From contig OX387184.1 of NCBI GenBank assembly GCA_947561395.2, positions 6,138,001-6,202,000 of the forward strand: a stretch of DNA of 64,000 nucleotides. Reading direction: 5' to 3'. The notes under the pieces were generated by a model that searched no databases, was not told the DNA's origin, and saw nothing but the letters and a program-made list of their open reading frames with translations. Of the stretch, positions 12,666 through 22,592 are shown in pieces; positions within the stretch are counted from its first letter, which is position 1, and the number at the start of each line of letters is the position of its first letter. The position numbers and the translations under genes were made by a program. Source of the DNA: Buxus sempervirens. Taxonomy: Eukaryota; Streptophyta; Magnoliopsida; Buxales; Buxaceae.

Positions 12666-13157
12666 GTTGAATGATGGACATTCAATAGTCTAAAAGGGTA
12701 TTCTTGTCCGTCAACAGTACATCACCATTTATTTTTAATTGTTTTGAAAAAGTATCACTAAAAGTCAATTTCGACAGAGTTGGTGACTGAATATGAATTA
12801 TTTTCATAAAGTATTTTCCCAAATTACCGCTTCTTCTATTTTATGTTGTTTTTAGGGTTCCGGAATCAACCTGTTTCGCCTGCAGCTAGGGCGTTCCGTC
12901 AAAATAAGCAGAATTTTGACCGGTATGTCGCGGTATGCGGTCGATGCCGATCGAAATCAAGACGCATATGATTCCCAAACGGAATTCTACAGATTTCGTT
13001 TCAGTTTCAGTTTCAGTCGGAACCGGCATTCACTGATCCTGGGTTTCAAGAATGGCAAGGCTTATTGTTCCATTTTGGCATTTTGAAAATTTTTGAAACG
13101 TCCTCGTGCTGCTCTGTTGATAAATCTAATTTAAAATTAAAAAAGAAAAACGGATAT

Positions 13158-13300
13158 ACAAGAGGGTGTTGGTAACGCGTTTGAATACCGTTTTTCGGTT
13201 TTTAAAACTAAAAAACTGAAAACTTGTTTGGTATTAAGAGTTTTCAAATCGTTTTTCAGAAAAACGGTCGAAAAACAATCGGTTTTTTGACGAATCGTGT
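13158..13300. repeat. TTGGTAACG-type terminus, possible PIF/Harbinger left end
   Basis: Reads GAGGGTGTTGGTAACG followed by T/A-rich words (gtttttcggtttttaaaac). It resembles, in inverted orientation, the end at about 19620-19796 (GAGGCAGTTTGGTAACG). The two could be the ends of one 6.6-kb Harbinger element into which the Pack-MULE-like unit was nested, but the flanking trinucleotides (caa left, taa right) do not match. Confidence 0.35.
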
Positions 13301-13715
13301 TTTGATTCGATGGTATGACTCGGATCCTCTGAGGTTGGGCTCGTAAAATGCTCAACCCGTAACCACTCATTGGATGACACGTCAGGTCATTTGCTCTGCC
13401 AAACCACGTCAGCAAACAAACTCCGTTGCCAACGGCATTAACGTTTAAGATGAGATATGAATATTTTATCAAGGCGCGACAGTCGATGGCTGCGCCTCGA
13501 CTGGCGTGCCCTCTCTTCCTCTCCCTCATTTCTGTCTTCCCCAAGTGCTTCTCTCTCTCTCTCGACTGTTTCTCTTCCTCCTCTGTACTGTACACACACA
13601 ACTCGACTGCTCCTCTCTCTCTCTCTCTAACCAGCCCCTCCTATTCGAGATGGTCGGAACCTAAGAGATCGGAAGAAGAGTAAAGAAGAGGCTTCATATG
13701 CTTCGATGGCCGAGA

Positions 13716-14118
13716 TCAAATGGAGTGGATGGTTCTAGCTGCTACACTCTGCATCAGACGTGCACCTCAGATGAGGCCTCGAATGACCTTGTAAGCCATC
13801 TTTGATTCAACTCTGTAGTTCCCTTTGTACACAACCTTGTCCTTCCAATATTCTTGATTTCCTTCACTGGCATAGGTTTTGAAGCTACTCCAAGGTGATC
13901 CTGAGGTAACCAAATGGGCGAGAATGCAGGTTACCGCTTTAGAAGAGTCTGATACAATGGATGATGAATCTTCTCTGCCTTCTAATATAAAGTCATATCT
14001 AAACCTAGCATTGCTTGACGTCGAAGACGACTCACTCTCTATCAGCAGCTTCGAGCAAAGCATCTCATTAGAGGACTATTTACAAGGGAGGTGGAGCTGT
14101 TCATCAAGCTTTGCCTAA
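13716..14118 (+). pseudogene. C-terminal fragment of a receptor-like cytoplasmic kinase (RLCK VI/RBK type)
   Basis: Two exon remnants. The first (about 13716-13790) reads DQMEWMVLAATLCIRRAPQ then MRPRMT, the last helices of a protein kinase domain. After an intron-like gap (GT at 13791, CAG ending 13875) the second (13876-14118) reads VLKLLQGDPEVTKWAR and ends SLEDYLQGRWSCSSSFA with a stop. That tail is characteristic of plant RBK-type kinases of RLCK class VI. The two pieces are out of phase by one base at the junction (ACC TT / GTT TTG), and everything upstream, including the nucleotide-binding lobe, is absent. It cannot encode a kinase. Confidence 0.85.
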
Positions 14119-14781
14119 CTGTATTTCTTGCATAATGGATATAAAACATTGTTCCGCGTGTGTATGTGATTCTTTTTGTACATTCTTTTGGTTTTGTTGT
14201 GATTTTATGTCTTGTTTTTCACTTTCTCATAGATGGGCCTTGGATGAGAGGTTGTTTGTAGAATGTGTGCCCTCCTCCTTACCTTAGTGGTCATGACCCC
14301 ATTTGTATGTCTGGTTTTAGGAACCACAGGTTGGTTTCCTTTGAGTCTTGTTCATGCTCACAAAGGGTGAGAAGTGAATTTGTAATCAAAATTCTGAAAC
14401 AGTATCTGTTAAGATGATAAAATGTAACCATTGCTCTATATGATATCTGTATAATGACAATAACAGCACCTCACTTCCCCTTTTTGATTTTGACTGTATT
14501 GCATCCATATTAGCATCTTAGATTCTACTTTTCCATTATGTTTGTTGCTTAATCCGTTAAGATAAAAAAAATGTATGAATCACTTCTCTGTATTCTATCT
14601 GTAGAAGGTAAAATGAAGCACCTAACTCCTTTCTTCCCTTTGTACTTTTGCAAATAATATTTTCATTAACAATTGAAATTCCATTTCTTCCTTACTATTT
14701 TTTCCCATCAACATAATGCGATCAATTTGGCTTCCAATTATCCCAAGCACCATATGGCAAGTCTATTCCCATGATAGAAAC
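14119..14781. other. interior of the Pack-MULE-like element, 3'-UTR-like
   Basis: T-rich then mixed sequence between the two convergent captured fragments. It probably includes the captured 3' UTR of the kinase. No further exon recognised. Confidence 0.45.
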
Positions 14782-15397
14782 CTAGGCATCTGATTTACTC
14801 TGTGCTTGCTCAGTGATGTCCATGTCTGCTTCCTTGACAAATGCTTTCAAAAAATGAAGTGGAGCCAATAAAGAGGTACAGGGATATCATCATTCTGCAG
14901 TGCTGATTGAATCCACCTGAACTGCAGAGACGCCCAAACTCCGATTAAAAAATTTGTTTTGGCGCAGAGAAGCGCAGCAAGCAGTGCAAGAGAGATGGAA
15001 CTGAAGGATACACGCAGAGACGAACTGAAGAAGAATGCGATCTAAGCAGCGATGAGAGAAAACTAGACGCCAAAAAAGGAACCAGACCTGAAGCTCAGTA
15101 AATCGAGAATGTAAGCGACATGAGACCTACGATTAGGGTCGCGATGACAGGAGTGCCGCCGAGATCGAGCAGGAAAGCAGCACAGGGAACGAGAGCGACT
15201 CCAACTCTAGGATTGTGAAGGAACGAAGAAGTGGAAAAGCGAGAGTTCTTGAAGGATTTGAAGCTGCTGCTTCTACTGCTGCTAGGGTTAGGGTTTTGTT
15301 CGGGTGAGTATCCGCCATTGAAGGTAGAGAAGCTAGGAGCACTCACGGAGGACGCAATGAAGGGACGGTGAATATGAGGTTGAAGCTCCGGTGGCAT
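14782..15397 (-). pseudogene. fragment of a plastid-type membrane protein gene, middle deleted
   Basis: Minus-strand ATG at 15395-15397 opens a Ser/Pro/Asn-rich leader (MPPELQPHIHRPF onward), like a chloroplast transit peptide, followed by a hydrophobic segment (VALVPCAAFLLDLGGTPVI). Near 15120 the frame slips by one base and the adjacent frame continues AYILDLLSFRS. A second piece nearer the kinase fragment reads QNDDIPVPLYWLHF, slips frame again, and continues KAFVKEADMDITEQAQ to a stop at 14782-14784. I do not know the protein's name; it looks like an unnamed plastid membrane protein. Only N- and C-terminal parts remain, with at least two frame breaks. Confidence 0.6.
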
Positions 15398-15755
15398 TAT
15401 TTTTACCGGGTCGAAACTCAGAGACTCGGCCAGTACTTAGAAGTCTCCCTGACTCCCTCTTCAAGGGAGGAAGAGAGGAGGATGTTTGGAAGTCGCCGGG
15501 TTCTGCACTTCTGCAAGGGAAGGTCCGAACGTCAAACCAGTATGCGGGTCCGACAGTCGAGGCGCAGGCTTCGACTGTCGCACCCAAATAAAAAATTATT
15601 TTTCTTTTAAGAGAACCCCGTAACGTTAACGCCGCTGTGTTTCTGCCCTTTCGTCGTGACGTGGTAGTGATAGGACGATTTGGCTGAGGTGGCGTCGCAT
15701 GAATGGTTACGGGTTGAGGCTTTGTTCCGAGTTCGACCGTAGAGGATCCAGGTCC

Positions 15756-18620
15756 TTTTGTAATATCTTATTTCTTTTCTCTTCGTTTTACCTCCCGTCT
15801 CTTTTTCGCGCAAAACTCATCTTCCTCTCGAGCACAGCACGTCGAGGCATCCAGGTGAAAGAGAAGAAGCAGAGCCAAGGGCATTATTTCTCTCAATGTA
15901 AGTGCCTCTCAAAGCTCTCATGTCTCTATCAATTTGTTCTTACGATTTCACTGCACATTCATGTTGTTTCGTTTCTGAAATCATGAATTTTTTCGAGTTT
16001 TGATTGTTCCTTGTTGAGTGGGGTTTGATCGAGTTTCTTTTATGGCTAGGTTAGGCTCTAAACCCTAATCTAGATCATATAATCTTCTTAAACGTCTCCT
16101 TTCTCCTACTCTCATGTTTCTTCATCCGAATATATCATCGTCACTCAAGGGTTTTCGTTTTGAGTAGTACTCATACGGTCCCTATGAGGATCCACAAGAA
16201 CAGCAAAAGCTTGCACAGGTTACATGTCGACATAGCCAAGTGCTTGCATCTTAAATCCTATGGCCCATGTGTCCCTCAAAGTCATGTAGATTGTCTGGCC
16301 TCTGTTCTGCTATTCAGTTCTGTTCGTCTGGCTTATTTTCCTGTCTTATCTATTGGGGAACATAGCTTCTGAGTACTTTTGTTCCTCACTTGAAAGCTTA
16401 TTAATGCTATTTTATCTATTGGGGAACACTCCTTTCTCTTGACATTATACGTTAAATATCAAAAAAATTTAAAAACATTATTATGTACACAAATTCAATG
16501 AGTCGACACGAGGCTAAACTTGAACCAAACCTTTTTTTTGCTTTCTCTATTTTTTAAATGTCAGCATAAACCCATAAAGTGGAGAGGACATATTTCAGTG
16601 TCAGGTCTGTGGAATAGCATCTAGTGACTTGCCAAAATAGGTTTTATTTGCCCCATAAACATGGGGTTCTGAAATAGTCATCCAAGTGTGCCTCAGTAAA
16701 GTACCCATGTAAATTACTTTGGTAACCATCTGTTAGACTATGGAGCTTCAGTCCACAAGTGAAAGGTCTGACCCAAATTCTCACTATTTAGTTTTGCTTA
16801 AGCTTACAATTTCATACAGATTTTACCTTCAACAGTTTTCACAACAAAGCAACTTTAGATGTGATAAGTAAAAGAGAATTATATAAATAAACTATAACTT
16901 TGTTGCTACTTATTGATACAATGTATTTATAACATAAAAAATACTGATATCACAGACATGATTTTACAAGCTCCCACCCTCTTCACCTGTCACTCCCCAA
17001 CTGACTAAATATAAGCTCCACATAATGAATGACAATAAACTAATTAAATGCAGAGGGTTCAACAGTCTCATCCACCAGTCCTATGCCTTCAGCCTTACTT
17101 GCCACTTTAGAAATGGAAAGCCATTATCATTGATGCCATATCTTGAGTCTAGTTGTACTTGGTCCTTCTGATGGGATTGGTTGCAACATTTTTCTCAAAT
17201 TGGAGTTATTCGGCAAGTGAGACCCATAATTATTCAAGATGTTGAGATGACACTATGGGCTGCCCTGGATCAGTCCTACTGGGATGAGGAATCCTTGTTG
17301 AGATATTCATACTCCTACCCTTTACAAGATTTTCAGAATTGACCCATTTAATATTTAAAAAAAAAAAAATTCTGTTTTGATTTTTATTACAGCTTTAATT
17401 CATTGTTGATAAAAAATATATAGATGTTTTATGTTTCTTGATAATGCCACAAAACCTACTCCTGAATGTTATTATTTAACTATTAGGTATAAGCAAAGGC
17501 AAACAAGATTAATAATCTGCCACTGTGAGGCGACAGAAGCCCCACCACCATCCCCTAAAAAAAATACATAGTTTATTTATTTTTGCCCTTTTAGTCTCTT
17601 AGTACCTCCAAAATCAGTTTCTCTTGTTTTCTAGTAACAGAGATTAGTTCCCACTTCTCAGAAATCCATACCCTCATGTCAGACTCCATGTGTGTCTCCA
17701 GCTCAATAAGCTTCTGTAGATGATCTTGATAGCTCTGATTTATACAGCAGAGCAAATGAAAGTAAAAATAAGGTACCATCTCCAAGTGCTATTGGGGTCG
17801 ATAAAATTGTACATGAACCTTACCATGATAAATTAATCCCCAGGTGTCTCCACCTACCCCCCTTCAGTGTCACCGTTCCAAGTCTGGTAGTTCTACTTCT
17901 CTCTATGAGCCTTAAGACAAAAACTTTACAACCAATGGCTGTAGTTGGAGCACGTGTAGATGATAGTAGTGGTGCTAATTGACCTGTGTTTCTATCGTTT
18001 CTTTCATGTTCAAGTGTGATTGCTTTAAACATGAAAACTGAAAAACAGAAAAATGTTGATGGCTTATCCTTTGTAATTGTGGCTCTGGACTGTGTTCCAA
18101 CTTCATTTACTTCCATTTAAAATTTTTCTGAATCATCTTAAGTTGGTCAAGGCTCTTAAGGTCGGAGACACAACTAATACATAAAAATAATACATTTTAG
18201 GAGTTATCGCCTTCTTATATGCATTTGGGGTCTCAATATTATCCAATTGCTAGGTTTATACTGTGCTTTTTGCTTGGTTACATTACATACTAAAATATCT
18301 GCTGTGGAGATTATAAAGCCTTGTAGTTGAAAAATTAGAAACAACAAAGACATCCTCTTGATCTATACAGTAGGTGGGGTGTTGGGGATTTGTCTTGGGG
18401 TTCTTGCATTTGTGACTACAGTCCCCTTCACAATACTAAAGCATTGTAGCCAGAATTCTTTTCCATTTTTTTTTAGAGTAAGTGTAATTTGTAATGATTT
18501 GAAACAAAATTTACATGAAAGATTTAGCCAAAATGCTAAATCTATAAGAGAGATACTTCCTTGCTAGTGTTGCTTTATTCTTGTTAAGGGGATATGTCAA
18601 ATTATATCTTTGATATTTTT
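15756..18620. other. non-coding stretch with a 5'-UTR-like exon edge
   Basis: A CT-rich segment (15770-15830) leads to a strong donor (caatgtaagtgcc) near 15898, like a 5' UTR exon of something initiated at the outer edge of the Pack-MULE-like unit. The next plausible acceptor is at 18621-18627 before an ATG. Between them I find only AT-rich DNA with a few T/A runs and no coding exon with recognisable similarity. Confidence 0.35.
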
Positions 18621-18627
18621 CATTCAG

Positions 18628-19455
18628 ATGGCAGCAGCTCCGGCTTTAGTTATTGATGAGATTGAGGCAACTACTTGGACACAAATAAATGAACAAATAG
18701 CTATGTTAATAAGAAGTGGAATCTTACAGGATTATGTGCTATTGGTCTTCCGTTGCATGTTTATTTGTAAATTTTGCTATGTTTATAAGTACAATGGTTT
18801 TATCATTGGTCGTGTAAAATCTTCATGAAGCCTCTATTTGTTATACATAATTTTTTTCTTCTTGCTACTCACAAGACATAGCTAAATCATGCCTTTTCTA
18901 TTATGATATCTTTATCTTCGTATAGATATAATGGAGTCAAACAACGAATTAGAAGAAGAGTCAAATAGTGACTCTATATTTCATGATGATGACTCTCAAT
19001 GAGATGGGGATTATGATAATCTACAATTTGATGAGGAACATGATTTGATAGTGGAAATGGTTGTGGTAGAAGCAATTGCAAATCATTATAATAAGTACTT
19101 TTGTAAATCACCATATAGAAGTGATGAGACAATGGTGCGAATTATGTGATGGATATCTTAAATGGGAATCCTCAAAGGTGTTTTGATATACTTAGGATGG
19201 AAAATATGTATTTTTATCTCATTGTCACACCTTTAAGGAGAAGAAGTTCTTATATGATTCACGTTATATAAGCGTGGAAGAGCAAGTGGCCATGTTTGAA
19301 GAATATGGAAGGGATGACTTGATTCTAAGTGAAGGTGGATAGAATGTAGAGCCTCCAGAAGGTAGTTCACAAGCAGCTTGACAAAGAGAAATGATTGCAT
19401 TTAGAGATAGAATTGCATATGAAATGGCAATAGCTAATGGTGTAAGAGTTGTTTA
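18628..19455 (+). pseudogene. PIF/Harbinger-type transposase remnant
   Basis: ATG at 18628 follows a tttcattcag acceptor and opens MAAAPALVIDEIEATTWTQI. After a gap, 18940-19180 reads an acidic stretch and then VVVEAIANHYNKYFCKSPYR, closely matching the N-terminal part of plant Harbinger-like nuclease proteins. Degenerate WVMD and LRMEK blocks and SRYISVEEQVAMF-like residues follow in shifting frames. It jumps directly to an acidic tail (EEYGRDDLILSEGG, AFRDRIAYEMAIANGVR) with several stops. The DDE catalytic part is missing, so this is an internal-deletion derivative and is dead. Confidence 0.65.
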
Positions 19456-19796
19456 GAATATAAGTAGGGAAGGAGTTGATGGGATTTATCCTTTGTAATT
19501 TGTGGTATGGAATTTTGATTTCCCTTTTTTTTTTCATAGCAAATTTGTTATAGTTTAATAGGCTTGCAGTTTGTATAGCAATGCATATTTGTTGATTTTA
19601 AAAACTTGAATCGTTTTTATTTATTTATCAATTGTTTCCAAACGGGTTTCTTGTTAGTTGTTTTCAAAAACCCAAAAAACAGTGTTTGTTACCAAACGGG
19701 TTTCTTGTCACTTTTTTCAAAAACCCAAAAACAGTTGTAACTGTTTTTAGTTTTCAAACTGTTTTTAAAAAAAAAAAACGTTACCAAACTGCCTCT
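19456..19796. mobile_element. right end of the PIF/Harbinger-like element
   Basis: Downstream of the transposase remnant, two copies of a ttaccaaacgggtttcttg-type motif are followed by a terminus ending cgttaccaaactgcctc, then TAA. A taa/tta flank is the Harbinger target preference. The inverted partner may be at 13158. Confidence 0.5.
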
Positions 19797-22592
19797 AACT
19801 CTCTCTCTCTCTCTCATGTCCCTTGTAGGACGTTGGCCAAGGTACGGGCCCCGTGACCTTCCTTTCCTTTGTTTGTCCCTTCTCTCTCTCTCTGTAGCCT
19901 CTCCCTTTTCTTTGTCTCTTCCGATTCTCTCCTCCCTCTCCCTCTCCCTCTCCGTCTCTCTGTTCTGCATCTCATTACTTTGTTAGTTTTCTTTTTTCCA
20001 GCGATCTACAGCACAGTGAGTGTACTGTCAATTTCGCCAGAGTGTCGACCGGTCGGGTCCGAAACCAAGGGTTCCAAAGCCGTCTGAAACTGCAAACACT
20101 GATCGCACATTTAGGGAGATCACAGATAAAGGGGAAGGATGAATGCAGATCACAGGGTCTGTAGAAGTGTTAAGTGTGACCCATATAATACAGATCCATT
20201 GGGGAAGATCTTGCCAAATATGTTGCTCCGATCGGATCTTCACCATTTAAAGACCTCATCCTCATCCAATAAAATGGTTGCGAAGGTCTTTGCTTGAGGT
20301 TCAATTTGTACAGAGTGTTGTGAATCAATACGGAGATATATTTTGCTTCCTAAAATCTCTTGTTAGAAGGTACTATCCAGTGCATTTATATATTTTCCGT
20401 TTCCTCCGTGGTTGTAGATTTAACTCCGTGGCATTTGGACAATATTGCTTTTTTGGAGGCAAGTAATCTCTCAAAGCCAACAAACTTTTTTGTTAATTCA
20501 TTGCAACTATGCTTGGATTTTCTGAATTACTTAATTCTTCTCCCCGCTTTCTTGACTTATAGTTTGTAGTTCTTTAGTTGACACATTTTCTCAAACACGT
20601 CGAGGTTTGATTGTGGCTTTCTAATGGTGTCTTTGATAGAGCGCAACTTGCTTGTCTGCAGCATTGGACTTCTTCCTCAAAGTGTGTAACAATTCACTCT
20701 CTCAATTTCAGCATGTGGGTGATTGGATACTCACATTTTGCTTCCACAGCTTATATGAGCTGCACATTAAACAGAAGTTAATGTGATTTCCTTTCTGGAC
20801 ATATTTAAAAAGAAAAAAATGGTAATACATTCCTGTTTACGGAATTCCATTTTTTTTTCTTTTGCCCTTTCTCTATTTTTCTTTCAGAATTAGTACAGTT
20901 CGGACAGGAGATATGATACTGTACCCGGATGAAACAATTTCCTTGATCTGCTTTTATCTACCCGTGGTCATAAATTATTCGTTGGTTGAAGTGTGAGCTG
21001 CAATTAATGCATAAATTGACACCTGCTTTAGCTTAAATATGTCATGTTATCATGTTAAATCTAGATACGGAGATGACTGGACATATGGCCTATAAGACCA
21101 AGCTGTCTGGACCCAAACTTCTGATACAAGAAAAATACATGAACAAAGTACTAGATCGTGACCATTCCTGTGGGTGAACACAATATGCATTAATTAAACC
21201 AAATGAATTTAAATTGATAAAGTATATAACTGAACGGTTTCCTATGAAACCAATTAAACGTTAAAATCCATATAAATCCCTGTTAAAAATTTATACTCAA
21301 AACGAATAGAAGTCTCTAGAAATGCACTACATGTTCTAATGCTGAAATCTCAAAATCTTTAACCGCTTCCTTGATTAGGTTGCTGATGTGGCAACTGTCT
21401 TGAAATGGTAAATAAGGGTGAGTATGGTGACGACTCAGTAAGGGAATATTATATCTTTATAAACGGTTAAATCTGAAAATTTTTGCCCTGCATTTATGTT
21501 TCATAATAGTTAAGGTTTAGCACATTTTCTCACGCCTATCAAGTCATTCTAAAATTAATTATGTATTGTTAAGCCTTTTTTTTTTTTTTGGCAGGCCATG
21601 GCAGATTATCTTCATATTGCAGAAGTTTTCTTTGGTTTGGCTGCATTTGGTTGAAGTGTGACTGTCACTATTGTGTGGTTTACAGGATGAAAAATCCTGT
21701 CCATTACGGTATTGCATTAATTTTTAAACTTGTTAATTTACTGCTTTCATGGCAAACTCTTAACTTTCTATGTCCGGCAGTATCCTAGATGCTAAATCAG
21801 TCCTATGCTGGTTGCTTACAACTAGGATAACATGCAGTATGAACTAGGATACTCTGAAATGCAGTTATATTATCTCTCTTTAATCCTGTAGTTATCGCCT
21901 TCTGCTGACAATCGTTTTAATTTTACATGTATAGTAAAGTCTTTGTGTTTGATTCGATCATAGTACTCTGTGATGGATCTTCCCTCCTGTAGCTGTCACC
22001 TTATGTTGACAACCTTTTTGATGTTACTTGTAAAATAAAGCTTTTGATTGATTTGCTCATAGATCTTTGTGATGGATGAAAGTTATGTGAAATTGGGTTG
22101 GTAGTTGGATTGAATCAAAGGGTTTTAAAATAAGTTGTGCGAAGTACACTGGAGTACTTAAAATCAGGGCCTTGGGTTCAAATTTTCAAGTCCTAGTTTA
22201 GCATTTGATTGATCTCAAAAACTATAATTCAAGAAAGTTTTTTATTTGTATTTATTTATTTTTCCTTCTAGAAATGTTGTCCACTTGATAGTCATTATTG
22301 GATTCAGCTTAATTTTTCTTGTATTATTATTATTTTATTTGTATTTATTTATTTTTCCTTCTAGAAACGTTGTCCACTTGATAGTCATTATTGGATTCAG
22401 CTTAATTTTTCTTGTATTATTATTATTTTTGGATCGTTATAATTAGCCACGCTGGTGTAGCAAAATTCCAAATTCATGTAGTGCTTTCATTTCTTATTCT
22501 CTAATCCTTGTTTTGGAATGTATACATGTTTAAGATCTAAAGCATTTTTTGGTCTTATTCCTTGTATATTTGCCATACCTTTTGTTCAGCAG
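19797..22592 (+). promoter_or_regulatory. CT-rich leader and 5' region of the GCP5 gene
   Basis: From 19797 a CT-rich tract (to about 19970) typical of plant core promoters and 5' UTRs leads into GC-richer sequence (20020-20290), plausibly the first transcribed exon of the downstream GCP5 gene. The first recognised GCP5 exon (22593) begins in the middle of a codon, so at least one earlier coding exon must exist here, but I cannot single it out. A 54-codon frame beginning MNADHRVCRSVK at about 20139 is one candidate without support. Confidence 0.4.
22238..22432. repeat. tandem duplication of a 99-bp intron segment
   Basis: A segment beginning ttttatttgtatttatttat and ending in a tattattatt run occurs twice head-to-tail with a single substitution (aaatgttg/aaacgttg). 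It is recent and lies in the intron before GCP5 exon 22593-22708. Confidence 0.92.

Larger units (their letters stand above)
10893..12835. mobile_element. inverted-repeat element containing a minisatellite (MULE/foldback-like)
   Basis: About 140 bases at 10895-11035 reappear inverted at 12690-12830 with few mismatches; both arms contain ttcagtcaccaactctgtcg and gttgacggacaagaat. Arms this long are typical of Mutator-like or foldback elements. There is no open frame for a transposase. The interior is a short Asp-poor, tagac-rich segment followed by about 0.9 kb of minisatellite. I could not find a convincing target duplication, so the exact ends are uncertain. A lone relative of one arm is at about 58870-58965. 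Confidence 0.68.
13320..15755. mobile_element. Pack-MULE-like element with two captured gene fragments
   Basis: Diverged terminal arms face each other. Left 13322-13370 carries ggatcctct and ctcaacccgtaaccactcat; right 15700-15749 carries the reverse complements with one mismatch in the 20-mer. A second matched block is left 13476-13496 (gcgacagtcgatggctgcgc) and right about 15562-15582. The arms are over 200 bases long, as in TIR-type Mutator-like elements. Inside are two unrelated host-gene fragments in convergent orientation (13716-14118 plus, 14782-15397 minus), both frame-damaged, with GC-richer UTR-like DNA between arm and fragment. No MULE transposase. I could not find a clean 9-base target duplication. 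Confidence 0.66.

Noticed and set aside
15391..15610. Plus-strand frames over the captured plastid-protein leader
   Set aside because: Shadows of the minus-strand fragment and the MULE-like arm.
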